DNA from: Anaerolineae bacterium
GTDB taxonomy: Bacteria > Chloroflexota > Anaerolineae > Aggregatilineales > Phototrophicaceae
Direction: 5' to 3'
DNA length: 64,000 nt
NCBI GenBank assembly: GCA_022822305.1
Contig: JAJEBY010000011.1
Span: 208,843 to 272,842, forward strand
Made by a program: the position numbers and the translations under genes. The notes beneath the pieces were generated by a model. The model made no database searches and was not told the DNA's origin. It worked only from the letters and a program-made list of their open reading frames with translations. Position 1 is the stretch's first letter; every line of letters begins with the position of its first letter. This document shows, piece after piece, positions 1 to 9,081 of the stretch.

Positions 1-298
1 CCCGGGCGATGCGCGCATGCTTGGCGCTGTTGTCGATGGTGATCAGTTTGCCATCCTGGGGCAGCGCGCGCGCCATCCAGATCGCGCTATAGCCGGCGAG
101 TGTGCCGACTTCGACGACTTTGCGCGCGCCGCAGAGCCACACCAGCAGCTGCAACAGGCGCGCCTCGTGCGGCTGCAGATTGATCTGTGGCAGATCGTGC
201 AGCGCTGTTTGTTCGCGCACAAAAGCGAGCGCTTCGTCTTCGCGCACAAACAAGCCGTTGACATAATCATGTAAGCGCCGCGCCAGATCATCGGACAT
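1..298 (-). CDS. Class I SAM-dependent O-methyltransferase, partial (C-terminus outside window)
   Basis: The first 99 or so residues of a protein starting at ATG 296-298 are present; the rest lies beyond the left edge. The visible part has the N-terminal helices typical of CCoAOMT-like family 3 O-methyltransferases. Next comes the SAM-binding motif I region, VVEVGTLAGYSAIWMA, and the acidic motif II stretch ending in TIDN. Such enzymes methylate small hydroxylated substrates with SAM in the cytoplasm; the substrate cannot be told. It begins 3 bases after the RNase Z stop on the same strand, so it is probably the last visible gene of the same transcript. Confidence 0.85.
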   Translation of the reverse strand, partial: MSDDLARRLHDYVNGLFVREDEALAFVREQTALHDLPQINLQPHEARLLQLLVWLCGARKVVEVGTLAGYSAIWMARALPQDGKLITIDNSAKHARIAR

Positions 299-300
299 GG

Positions 301-1278
301 CTAATCTCCGTTTTCCGCATCGTTCTCAGAACTTTTCTGTTCCAGCTTTTCCGGCAGCCGATCGCGAAAGACTGCGAAGTGATCGAGGTCGCGGGGCACG
401 TAGGAATTCGGGAAATAGCGGCGCGCCTCTCTGATGACCTCAAATTCCCGATAGCGGCGCGAAATATGGGTCAGGAACAGGAATTTCACATTGCACTCGC
501 GCGCCAATTCCGCCGCTTGGCGCGCAGTGATATGCCCGACCTGGGCAGCGATATCGGCGTCGGCATCCAGATAGGTGGCTTCAATCACCAGGGCGTCGGC
601 ATCTTGTACGGCGTCGCGGATATCGTCGGTGCGCGCGAGGTCGCCGGTGACGACCACCTTGCAACCTCGTATGACATCGCCCAGGACTTGATCGGGTTCA
701 ATGATCCGTCCATCCGCCAAGGCGACGCTCTGCCCGGCGACCAGCCGGCTGCGCTCTGGACCGGCCGGTACGCCGAGGGCGTCGGCTTGTTCGGCGAGGA
801 ATGGCCGGCGCGCGTCTTCCTCAAAGATGTAGCCGTAGCATTCGCGGCCGCGATGCGAAACGGGAAAGGCGCGCACCGTGAACTTGCGACCTTCGTAAAG
901 CGCTTTGTCTGGCAATGTGCGATAAAAGTAGATTGGCACGGGAGGCGTCTCTTTACGAAAGACGACCTGGTAGATCAGGGATTGCACGCGCTCAATGGCG
1001 GGCAATCCGCCCCAGATGTGAATCTCTTCCAGTGTCTCCCAGCGCCCGAAGGTGGACAGCAGACCGCCCAGTCCCAGCAGGTGGTCCAAATGCGCATGTG
1101 TCAGAAAAATGTGGTTAAGGCGCTTGAAGCCGATGCCGCTGCGCAAAATCTGGCGCTGCGTGCCTTCGCCGCAATCCACCAGGAAACGGCCTTCGCCGGC
1201 CAGGACGGCAAGCGCCGGCAAGCCACGATGGATGGATGGCGCAGACGCCGATGTGCCCAAGAAGACCAGCTCAAACAT
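301..1278 (-). CDS. rnz: Ribonuclease Z (tRNA 3' endonuclease)
   Basis: A 325-residue metallo-beta-lactamase-fold protein. RNase Z removes the 3' trailer of precursor tRNAs, using two zinc ions. The zinc-binding HxHxDH motif is at His61, His63, Asp65 and His66 (THAHLDH). An N-terminal FLGTSASAPS strand, the later TGD aspartate, an EAT segment and a C-terminal LTHIS histidine complete the family pattern. Length is a little above the usual 305-310. The ATG (1276-1278) overlaps the stop of the upstream GT39 gene by one base (TAATG), which indicates translational coupling. Confidence 0.93.
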   Translation of the reverse strand: MFELVFLGTSASAPSIHRGLPALAVLAGEGRFLVDCGEGTQRQILRSGIGFKRLNHIFLTHAHLDHLLGLGGLLSTFGRWETLEEIHIWGGLPAIERVQSLIYQVVFRKETPPVPIYFYRTLPDKALYEGRKFTVRAFPVSHRGRECYGYIFEEDARRPFLAEQADALGVPAGPERSRLVAGQSVALADGRIIEPDQVLGDVIRGCKVVVTGDLARTDDIRDAVQDADALVIEATYLDADADIAAQVGHITARQAAELARECNVKFLFLTHISRRYREFEVIREARRYFPNSYVPRDLDHFAVFRDRLPEKLEQKSSENDAENGD

Positions 1279-3371
1279 TATCCACCGCTTTCATCGGTGG
1301 AAGGCGGCGCTTGCACATCAATGGAATACAAGAAAATGCGATCGCCGAAGGGTTCGTCGTCTTTTAGGGTGTGTAGGCGTTCGCCATCCGATTGACGGTA
1401 GGCGCCGACAGAGATGAAATATTCGCCATTCAAGGTGGTATCGGGCAGTCGCACGGATGTTACCTGAATGAAGACATCGCGGTCGCGCAGGCGCTGCGGA
1501 TTGACGCCGATGATGTCGTGATTGCCGATACGAGTGACGGGGTCGGACAAGATATGCGTGAACAGCAACAAATCGTTGGGTACGGCGCCTTCCGTACGCC
1601 AGTAGGTGATGACCTCGACGATTTCGCCGGGTCGAAAGCTGCGGTCAACATTTGGTTGGTAGCCAAGAAAGGTCAGGTTATCGCCGAAGCGAATCGGCGG
1701 CGGCACGGGCATCGCTTCGCCGGCCACTTCCGGATCGTACCAGACGGGCGACATGGTGATGAAGCCGCCCGCGCGATCAGCGAGATAATCGGTCGTTTCC
1801 AGTTCAAAGACGGCATTACGCGGCAGCTTGTCCATAACCGGTTCGCCGTTGGCCAACCACTCCCGCAGGTAGAGATGGAGGCCGTCGTAAGTCTCTTCGC
1901 TGAAGAAGATCATGCGCTGCCTGGCCCCGCCATTAGCCAGCAATATGCTTTGCGCGCAATCCACCTCGTGAAACTGAAGATCAATCCGGTTCATCATCAG
2001 CAGGGTCTTTTCACTGTCCGAGAGCGACGCATCCGGCTCGGTGTTGCGCCAATTGTCATCACAAATGACATTTGGCAAATCGTTGCCTTTGGCATCGAGA
2101 TAGTGGGCGATCTTTCCCAAGTTGCCATTCACGAGCGGCAGGACTTCTTCATGATTGCGCCAAGCCACGAACAGATCTTGCCAGGTCCAGAGCACGTTCA
2201 AGACGAGCATAAAGAGCGCCAGGGCGACTGCCATGCGGCGAAAGACGATATCGGCAAAGATATTGTGGCGAATCATCGAATAAAATCCGATGCCGCAGAA
2301 GATAGCGAGCTGGGGCAGGACGGCCGCCATACGAGTGAAGTTGGGACTATTGGGCACAATCAGCGCAGCCGGCAGGCAAACAATTCCCATGATCAGAATA
2401 AGCATGAAACGGGGACGATTGCTGCGCACGATGCAAATGATGATGCCGGCCAGGGAGAAGACGCCGCTGAAGACATCGATAAAGGGACGCCCCGGCAAAT
2501 TGTGTGTGGGATCTGTATCACCGACACGGACGATAGACAGCAGGCCGTCGGCGACCGAGCGCAGGAGACCGTCGGTGTAGTTGGTCAATATGCGTTGGCC
2601 GGCAGCGTACTCCGGCAGATTGATCGAAGAAATCAGATATGGCATGGCGATTATGATCATCACCAGGATGGCGAAGCCGGTATAACTGCGGCGTTGGCGG
2701 AACATGGCGTTGCGAATGTAGAGGAGATGGGCGATATACAGCATGCATCCGAGAACGATAAAGAGGCTGGACGGGTGAAGATAAAAGCTGAAGCCGAGCA
2801 AGATACCTAAAGACGCGAAGGAGACAATATTGGCGGTGACTACGCGCGTCCGGCGATACACGGGCAGGGACCGCGCCAAAGCCAGCAGCGTCGCCGATAC
2901 CAGAAATACGACGGTGGCGTCGGCGGTTACGCTGCGCGCGATGAGGATGTCGCTAAAGTTCACGGTGATCAATCCCGCCGCAATCACAGCGACAATGGGA
3001 TTGAAGAGATGGCGCCCCAATGCGTATGTGATTGCGATTGAAAGCAGACTCAAATACACGGAGAGGATGCGAAATCCGATCGTGCCTTCGCCGATGAAGA
3101 GCGTCACGAAAGCCACAAGCACATGGTACATGCCTTCACGCCCGCCATCGTCGCCCGGGAAGAATACATAGATATCGCCTAGTCGGACGTTATCCACCAA
3201 TCGAATGTTGGTGATTTCGTCTTGGCTGAATCCTTGCGGAACGTTGGCGAGATCGGCCATGCGCAGGAGCGCCGCAATCAAGAGCAGGATGATGGCAATA
3301 GGAAAGCTCATGCGGCTGTTCAACACCGCATGTCCCACTACAAGCCGAATGATTGTAGACTCAGTTGCCAT
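1278..3371 (-). CDS. GT39-type integral membrane glycosyltransferase
   Basis: A 697-residue polytopic membrane protein of the GT-C fold (PMT/ArnT-like). After the first transmembrane helix the first extracytoplasmic loop carries the acidic pair in FSQDEITN, the usual place of the catalytic aspartate. About ten further hydrophobic helices follow, then a soluble C-terminal part of roughly 280 residues containing two beta-rich blocks. Members transfer a sugar from a polyprenyl-phosphate donor outside the membrane; acceptor unknown. It precedes rnz with a 1-base overlap and follows the glycosidase genes. A promoter-like sequence places the likely transcription start at or next to the ATG, so the mRNA may be leaderless; Met21 is an alternative start. 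Confidence 0.8.
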   Translation of the reverse strand: MATESTIIRLVVGHAVLNSRMSFPIAIILLLIAALLRMADLANVPQGFSQDEITNIRLVDNVRLGDIYVFFPGDDGGREGMYHVLVAFVTLFIGEGTIGFRILSVYLSLLSIAITYALGRHLFNPIVAVIAAGLITVNFSDILIARSVTADATVVFLVSATLLALARSLPVYRRTRVVTANIVSFASLGILLGFSFYLHPSSLFIVLGCMLYIAHLLYIRNAMFRQRRSYTGFAILVMIIIAMPYLISSINLPEYAAGQRILTNYTDGLLRSVADGLLSIVRVGDTDPTHNLPGRPFIDVFSGVFSLAGIIICIVRSNRPRFMLILIMGIVCLPAALIVPNSPNFTRMAAVLPQLAIFCGIGFYSMIRHNIFADIVFRRMAVALALFMLVLNVLWTWQDLFVAWRNHEEVLPLVNGNLGKIAHYLDAKGNDLPNVICDDNWRNTEPDASLSDSEKTLLMMNRIDLQFHEVDCAQSILLANGGARQRMIFFSEETYDGLHLYLREWLANGEPVMDKLPRNAVFELETTDYLADRAGGFITMSPVWYDPEVAGEAMPVPPPIRFGDNLTFLGYQPNVDRSFRPGEIVEVITYWRTEGAVPNDLLLFTHILSDPVTRIGNHDIIGVNPQRLRDRDVFIQVTSVRLPDTTLNGEYFISVGAYRQSDGERLHTLKDDEPFGDRIFLYSIDVQAPPSTDESGG

Positions 3372-3377
3372 AACTAT

Positions 3378-3405
3378 ATTCTAACGTATCTATACTGTCG
3401 CTCAA
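3378..3405 (-). promoter_or_regulatory. Putative promoter of the GT39 gene, possibly leaderless
   Basis: On the minus strand TTGAGC (3400-3405) and TAGAAT (3378-3383) are separated by 16 bases in the AT-rich 61-base gap before the gene. The -10 box ends 6 bases before the ATG, and there is no Shine-Dalgarno sequence. An alternative -10 (TATAGA) slightly upstream would give a short leader. Confidence 0.35.
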
Positions 3406-3432
3406 ACAATCTGGAATTCGGCATAATAGGTG

Positions 3433-4656
3433 TCAGGAACAGATTGGCGCGGGCGCCTTCGCCAGCGCAACCGGGCCATCGGCGGGACGGGCCGGGATTT
3501 CGAAGTCGTCGCAGACCTTGCGCATGTTCGCCAATTTGATATAGGCTGGCCTGGGCATTCCTGAATCCGGCACGATTATGGACCACCAGTATTCTTCATC
3601 ATTGGGCTGCCATGAGGGGTCGGGCAAGTATATGAGCGTCATCAAGCCGATCCACGGTCTCCAGTTGGCAATGACATATTCGTATGCCCGATAAAGGAAA
3701 TCCGCTTGTTCGTCTTCGGTCACGCCGAACCAGGCATAAGTCGGGTCGAGACTATCTGTCGTGTAACCGAATTCCATTATGGCCATTTGGCGTCCTGCGT
3801 CATTGTACCGCAGCATGATTTTGCGCAAGTCTTCGACGCGCCGAAATGTGAACCAGCGGTGCCGAGCCTCGTCGTCGTCCGGTCCAATTTCCGGCGCGGC
3901 AAAACCAGGCGCGTGTACGCCTACCACGTCGATATAGTGCTGGAATCCGTTGCGATACATGTGATCGAAGAAGATATCGTCGGGTACGGCTGTACGGTCG
4001 TTCGTGCCAGTGGGCGCCAGGCCGGCAGAGATGACTATCGCGGCGGGATCAGCTCGTCGAATCGCTTCGCTGCAGGCGGCCAGCAGATCAACATAGGCGG
4101 CCGCATCGGGCTGTTGATTGCCCCATTCGCGGCTGAGATTTGGCTCGTTCCAAACTTGATAGGCCACTATCTCTCCGCGATATCGCTGCGCCAGCGAGAA
4201 GCAATAGCTTGACCATGCATCCAGGTCCGCCGGGGGCGTGTCGTGTACGTCTTCGAGCAAAGGATCAGCGTCGCTTGATCGCGCCCATTCCGGGACATTA
4301 CCGAGACGCGCGATAATGCTGAGGTCACGCTGCTTGGCCCCGGCAAGAATGCGATCTGACTGGCGCCAGTCCCAGATACCGGGCAAGGGCTCAAGTTCGC
4401 TCCAGGCGAAAGTCTGCTTGAAATGACTGAAAGACATCAGACGCACCAGGTCGAGCTGTTTGCCCGCATCGCCATTCCACCACAAGAATGTCTGAATGCC
4501 GTAGGTCAAGGACGGGAAAGGCGGGTCCACAATCGCCGATGCTTGAAACGGATCCTGCTCCGGCAGGTAACGCGCCAATATAGCAAGAACGATGGCTGCC
4601 ATAAGCGCCAGGGCAGCAATTAGTCCGAGGACTTGGCGCGAGCGCGTCACGAACAT
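3433..4656 (-). CDS. Membrane-anchored GH-A clan glycoside hydrolase (third of three)
   Basis: A 407-residue protein with an N-terminal transmembrane anchor (residues 8-29) and one extracytoplasmic TIM-barrel glycosidase domain. The clan GH-A signature is clear: the acid/base Glu171 in QVWNEPN after beta-strand 4, and the nucleophile Glu295 in MAIMEFGY after beta-strand 7. The domain resembles GH5/GH39-like barrels, but the exact family cannot be fixed by eye. Start chosen at ATG 4654-4656, one base after the stop of the preceding gene; an upstream in-frame extension would overlap that gene and precede the anchor with unlikely sequence. It is a paralogue of the next two genes upstream, and they are probably co-transcribed. 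Confidence 0.8.
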   Translation of the reverse strand: MFVTRSRQVLGLIAALALMAAIVLAILARYLPEQDPFQASAIVDPPFPSLTYGIQTFLWWNGDAGKQLDLVRLMSFSHFKQTFAWSELEPLPGIWDWRQSDRILAGAKQRDLSIIARLGNVPEWARSSDADPLLEDVHDTPPADLDAWSSYCFSLAQRYRGEIVAYQVWNEPNLSREWGNQQPDAAAYVDLLAACSEAIRRADPAAIVISAGLAPTGTNDRTAVPDDIFFDHMYRNGFQHYIDVVGVHAPGFAAPEIGPDDDEARHRWFTFRRVEDLRKIMLRYNDAGRQMAIMEFGYTTDSLDPTYAWFGVTEDEQADFLYRAYEYVIANWRPWIGLMTLIYLPDPSWQPNDEEYWWSIIVPDSGMPRPAYIKLANMRKVCDDFEIPARPADGPVALAKAPAPICS

Positions 4657-4657
4657 A

Positions 4658-6100
4658 TCAGGTTCCCGCGGACGCCGTATGCTGTCGCTGCCACTCGCGA
4701 ATTGCATCGTATGCAGGTCTGAAGACAAAATCGGGACCAATCAGAGAATAGGCTACGTTGTCGTTATCCGAGGCCCAACCTGCTTGTGGACCATAGTTGA
4801 AATTCCAGATGAAAGCCAGCCAGACAAATTCCCAGTCCTCCATCCTGCTCATGGCTTCCGGAATCCACTGCGCTTGTTCTTCCAATGTATTATCCAGCGC
4901 GAAGCCAAATCCTTCGCTGACTCCGTCCAAGTCTTCTGCTGAGGGCCAGCCGAACTCTGTGACGCAGAGTTTGGTATCTTTGCCCGCCGCGCGGATGCGA
5001 TTGGCGTAGCCTTCGAGCGTACTGCGGAAACTCCAGCTGTGATGCGGGTTATCAAAGGGACCGCGGAAGAAGGCCGTGGGATCGTCCGGAATCTCGTTGT
5101 AGCGGTATTCGGGACCGATATTGTAACCGTTGTGATGCGCGCCGACACAATCCGCCCATTCCAGCATGCCGGCGTCAATTAGCTGATCCATATAGCTGAA
5201 ATCATCAACGGCCGTGACGCCGTCGTTCACGCCGGTCGGCGACAGCGCCCCGCTGATAACTATAATGCCGGGATTAATGGCTTTGATGGCGTCGTGAGTT
5301 TCTTGCAACAGCGCGACGTAGTCACCTGCGCTGAGGCCGTTGACCGAGGTCCATTCGCGGTCGATATTCTGCTCGTTCCAAACTTCAATGGCATGGATGC
5401 GACCCGGATAGCGATTGACAATTGCGGCGACGAAACTGGCGAAGACTTGCGGATCAGCCGGCGGACCGTGTCTTTCAAGATTGGCTTCTGGCTCGCGCGC
5501 CCAATCCGGAGCGGTGACGATCGACAGCATCAGTTTGATATCGAACGTTTCGGCGCTGGGCATTACCAGGTCCAGCGCGCTCCAATCGATTTCGCCTGGT
5601 TCGCGTTCCATCGTTTCCCAGCGCACTTGCTGCTTGACCCAGCTCAAGCCGAGATCATTGCTGACGGAGTTAAACCAACTGTCTTGGTTCTCCGGAACGA
5701 GATCGGGCGCGTGTTCGACCTGGATACCAACCTGATATCGCATGTTGTCGACGGGCAAGGCCGTGGGTGTCGGCGGAGCGGGAGTATCGGTTGGCGTCGG
5801 CTCCTCGGTGGCTTCGAGCGCGGGCATGGGAAAGTACTCGGTTGCCGTCGGCGGAATCAGCGTGGCTGTTGCCGTCGGCAAGGGCGTTGCAGTCGGCGCG
5901 ATGTCGGTGGCCAAAGGCGCGTCGGCGGCGACTTGATTGGGCGTTTCCAGGGGCAGAGGGATGCTGGCGCCGGGATCTGCCGCATCGGGATTGTATGTGA
6001 AATAGATGGCCAAGAATGTTGATACGGCGACGATCAACGTGATGGACAGCCAGATGATGACAAAACCGCGTATCTGCCTGTACACCGTTCTGGTTACCAT
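4658..6100 (-). CDS. Membrane-anchored GH-A clan glycoside hydrolase with Pro/Thr linker (second of three)
   Basis: A 480-residue protein: anchor helix at residues 12-34, a low-complexity linker rich in Pro, Thr and Ala at about 60-117, then a TIM-barrel glycosidase domain. Acid/base Glu243 lies in IEVWNEQN and nucleophile Glu382 in CVTEFGW. The ATG at 6098-6100 has AGGAG six bases upstream. The linker would hold the catalytic domain away from the membrane, pointing to action on extracellular or envelope polysaccharide. The barrel aligns along its length with the neighbouring glycosidases (shared VWNE.N.xREW and APTG/SPTG blocks), so the three arose by tandem duplication. Confidence 0.82.
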   Translation of the reverse strand: MVTRTVYRQIRGFVIIWLSITLIVAVSTFLAIYFTYNPDAADPGASIPLPLETPNQVAADAPLATDIAPTATPLPTATATLIPPTATEYFPMPALEATEEPTPTDTPAPPTPTALPVDNMRYQVGIQVEHAPDLVPENQDSWFNSVSNDLGLSWVKQQVRWETMEREPGEIDWSALDLVMPSAETFDIKLMLSIVTAPDWAREPEANLERHGPPADPQVFASFVAAIVNRYPGRIHAIEVWNEQNIDREWTSVNGLSAGDYVALLQETHDAIKAINPGIIVISGALSPTGVNDGVTAVDDFSYMDQLIDAGMLEWADCVGAHHNGYNIGPEYRYNEIPDDPTAFFRGPFDNPHHSWSFRSTLEGYANRIRAAGKDTKLCVTEFGWPSAEDLDGVSEGFGFALDNTLEEQAQWIPEAMSRMEDWEFVWLAFIWNFNYGPQAGWASDNDNVAYSLIGPDFVFRPAYDAIREWQRQHTASAGT

Positions 6101-6152
6101 TTCGAACTCCTGGACGCTTGAGCGCGCTCAAGTCGTCTGGCCGCGATTTAAT

Positions 6153-9020
6153 TCAGCGCGCCCCGGCTATAGCTGCGCAGGCGGGGCAGGATCCATCGGG
6201 CCGGACAATTGCGTAGCCGGCCTGCGGATCCGAGCCATAGTGCGTGAAATCGACGTTCCAGACTATCAGCAAGCGAACCTGGCCACTCCGAGAAGCGAGC
6301 GCAGCCGATTCCGCCAACCACGCCGCCTGCTGGGCTACAGTAACATTATCCGCCCAACTGAAATATTCCGAAAGTGCGGGAAAGCCGTCTGCGGTCAGAT
6401 AGCCCAATTCCGTGAAACAGATCGGCCGGCGCGTGATGCTGATGTAGCCGTTGAGCATGCCGAAGAAGTACCGCGTGTAATAGTTGTCTCCGCGTGGGTC
6501 GCCGCTGGTTTGGCTGGGTGGAACGATGCCCTCATTGTAGTGAGCGCCGACGCAATCCAGATGATTCAGACCGCCGGCGGCGACCATCTCCCGCAGCCAG
6601 GTATTATCGGGCATCACTTGATCGGGCCGGTCGGATACGCCCGTCGGCGCCGGGGCGGCGCTAATGACCATGGTATTGGCGTTGACTGCTTTGATCTTCC
6701 GGTAGGCGTGCGCCAACATGGGCACATAGGCGGAACCGCTAATTTGGCCGCGTGGCCACTCGCGATCGAGGTTAGGCTCGTTCCAGACTTCGATGGCGTC
6801 GGCGCCCTGGCCGGCGATCCGCGCCAGCCAATCGGTATACGATTCGATGAATGCCTCCCCACCCTGCGCGAGTTCGTTGGGACGGCCAACCGTACCGACC
6901 AGGATTTTGAAGCCGTTGCTGTGCGCGCTGTTGATTTCGCCGGCCATATCGGGCGGGCTACGCCAATCGAAGCGCGCCTGGATTTTCATCCAGGACATGC
7001 CGGCGGAATGCATGGCGCCGATGGCGCGGCTGCTGCCGGCGTGGGTAACATGCCCGCCAATCTCGATGCTGATGCTGCCTGGCGGCGGCGGAACGGCGGC
7101 GAAATTGCCCGGGATCGCAGCATTGCTGGGCTGGTCGGAAATGGCTGGCGCGGCAGCGACGATCACTGGGCGCGGCATTGGCGTCGGTAGCGGGGTCGGC
7201 GTCGGTGTGGGTGTGGGCGTTGGCGTTGGATTAAAAAGCGGCAAGACTGCGCCTTGGCGTTGGCTTTTGACGACGCCGGCGTCATTGACAACGGCCATAT
7301 TCACCGCATATTTGCCATCGGGCGCGGTCAGGGTCAGGACGATGTCTTCATGAAGTTCGGCGGTCATTTCCGCGACTTTGCCAGCGCTCCCTTCAATCGT
7401 CCAACGCGCGGACAGCGACTCCGTTTCAAATTCTCCCGGCGATTGCGCTTTGAAGCTGCGGACAGCATCAACGATGCCGGGCATCAGATCCTTGGAGAGC
7501 AAGTCGTCAAAGGCGATGCCGGCCAAACCATAGCTCAGGGCATGATCCATGCGCGATCGCAGGGCGGGCGCATCGGTGAGCCAGACGCGCGCGTCCGCAT
7601 GGCTGCCCGCAGCGACAAAGTCCAGGACGCGAAGGTTCAGCGAATCATCGACCGAGAACGCTGCGCTGCGGCCATCAAGCCAGACGCGCATTGGCGTGCC
7701 GGGTTCGACGCTGCCGGTATCGCTGACTGCCGCGGCGCTGATCCGCGCATCGCCGAGCGCGGCCAGCGCCTTGTCGAATCCCACATGAGCATATGATCCC
7801 TCAGATTCGCGAATTGATTCGGCGCTCAATCGCAGCAGGATTTTGCTACGGTCAACATCCTCGAGCGCGCGGCGCAGCCAGTTGGTCAACGACGAGGGGG
7901 CGTCCGTAGCAAGGTCTGAAGGATGGATCTCGACAGCCAGCTGAAAGTAATCCACAGCAGCGCCAAGCGTTGGCCAGTCATAGGCGTCTTCGGCGACGCC
8001 GGCGACGTCTCCGGATCGGACAATCAGGCCGAGCAGCAGCCCCTTGTCGTGAAGTTTCGCGCTCAATTGATTGATGAAACCGCTAAAGTCATCACGAAAT
8101 CGCGGAGATAGATCGCGGTAGTCGATGAACACGCCGTGGAAGCCGTTGAACTCGACCATATTCGTGATTTGCGAGATATGTTCGGCGCGCAATCCCGGAT
8201 GGCTCACCAGGCGCTCGACTGTCGCTGGATCGATCAGGCGCGGATCGCTGAAGTTGCGGATCAAGGGCATGTACACATAGTCGGATTCGACATTGCCGCC
8301 CGGCGCCAAGCTGCCGATCAGACCGCCGCTGAAGGACGGACGCAAACCGGCCGGGCTGATGATCGACGCCAGCTCGACCACATCGACATTCAGATCGTGG
8401 GACAATTCCTGCGCCACCATAATAATCGGCAGCGCGGACTTCGCTTCAAAGAGCGCGAGCGCTAAAGGCAGAAACGCTGCCTCACCCGACAGTTGGCGGT
8501 CCCGCAACCGGGACGGGATGAATCGCCAGGCGCGGCTGTCCCAACCGTAAAGCGAGAGCAATTCGGGCATCGAATCTGTATCGGGAATGCCGAGATCGAA
8601 TGTCAGGCGATCGGGCGCGGATCCGATGGCGTCCAAGTGGAAGACGGAACTCCGCAGAGTGAGGCGCGCGGGAAGCGCCTGCGGCGCGTCCACAAGCGAT
8701 TGAGGCAGCGTCTCGCTGTCGGACCGGAACTCGGCTTGAGCGATTGCGCTCACGCGCACGGCAAAATCGTTGCCGGCGATGTCATTTGGCAGACGGACGG
8801 TCAGCGCATCGGAGACGATGAGTTCGGGATTGTCGCGGTTGAGCGGGCTGTATTGCAGGGCGGTCAGGCGATCGTACAGGCTAAATGGCGGGAGGAACAA
8901 TCCTATAACGAGGAGGATGGCCGACATGATGAGAGAGGCGACAGCGATGAGCGCGCAGCCGGCGTTGCGGTTGTTTTGGCGAGTGCGCTGCGGGGGCGGA
9001 TTGGGATGGCTGTAGGTCAT
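6153..9020 (-). CDS. Exported two-domain glycosidase: degenerate GH18-like domain plus GH-A clan domain (first of three)
   Basis: A 955-residue protein with a cytoplasmic Pro-rich tip and a transmembrane helix (about 21-45). A GH18-like barrel follows (about 155-520), then a PTPTPT linker (597-616) and a C-terminal GH-A barrel (about 650-955). In the GH18-like half the usual DGxxxDxE motif reads HGVFIDYR (295-302): Asp300 is kept but the catalytic glutamate position is Arg302, so this domain is probably non-hydrolytic or divergent. The C-terminal domain keeps both catalytic glutamates, Glu748 (EVWNEPN) and Glu871 (CFTELGY). The linker DNA near 7190-7236 is a simple GT-rich repeat. Its start lies 61 bases downstream of the KDPG aldolase stop. 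Confidence 0.78.
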   Translation of the reverse strand: MTYSHPNPPPQRTRQNNRNAGCALIAVASLIMSAILLVIGLFLPPFSLYDRLTALQYSPLNRDNPELIVSDALTVRLPNDIAGNDFAVRVSAIAQAEFRSDSETLPQSLVDAPQALPARLTLRSSVFHLDAIGSAPDRLTFDLGIPDTDSMPELLSLYGWDSRAWRFIPSRLRDRQLSGEAAFLPLALALFEAKSALPIIMVAQELSHDLNVDVVELASIISPAGLRPSFSGGLIGSLAPGGNVESDYVYMPLIRNFSDPRLIDPATVERLVSHPGLRAEHISQITNMVEFNGFHGVFIDYRDLSPRFRDDFSGFINQLSAKLHDKGLLLGLIVRSGDVAGVAEDAYDWPTLGAAVDYFQLAVEIHPSDLATDAPSSLTNWLRRALEDVDRSKILLRLSAESIRESEGSYAHVGFDKALAALGDARISAAAVSDTGSVEPGTPMRVWLDGRSAAFSVDDSLNLRVLDFVAAGSHADARVWLTDAPALRSRMDHALSYGLAGIAFDDLLSKDLMPGIVDAVRSFKAQSPGEFETESLSARWTIEGSAGKVAEMTAELHEDIVLTLTAPDGKYAVNMAVVNDAGVVKSQRQGAVLPLFNPTPTPTPTPTPTPLPTPMPRPVIVAAAPAISDQPSNAAIPGNFAAVPPPPGSISIEIGGHVTHAGSSRAIGAMHSAGMSWMKIQARFDWRSPPDMAGEINSAHSNGFKILVGTVGRPNELAQGGEAFIESYTDWLARIAGQGADAIEVWNEPNLDREWPRGQISGSAYVPMLAHAYRKIKAVNANTMVISAAPAPTGVSDRPDQVMPDNTWLREMVAAGGLNHLDCVGAHYNEGIVPPSQTSGDPRGDNYYTRYFFGMLNGYISITRRPICFTELGYLTADGFPALSEYFSWADNVTVAQQAAWLAESAALASRSGQVRLLIVWNVDFTHYGSDPQAGYAIVRPDGSCPACAAIAGAR

Positions 9021-9081
9021 GTTGAGGCTCGGGTGCTTTGGTTTGCACGTTTAACTTCAATTGCGCGTCGGCAGGGTCAAG

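Noticed and set aside
379..2810. Long open frames on the plus strand opposite rnz and the GT39 gene
   Set aside because: They mirror the codon periodicity of the minus-strand genes, have no ribosome-binding sites or recognisable domains, and overlap well-supported genes completely.
7190..7240. GT-rich tandem repeat resembling a microsatellite or recombination site
   Set aside because: It encodes the Pro-Thr linker of the minus-strand glycosidase and is explained by that coding function.
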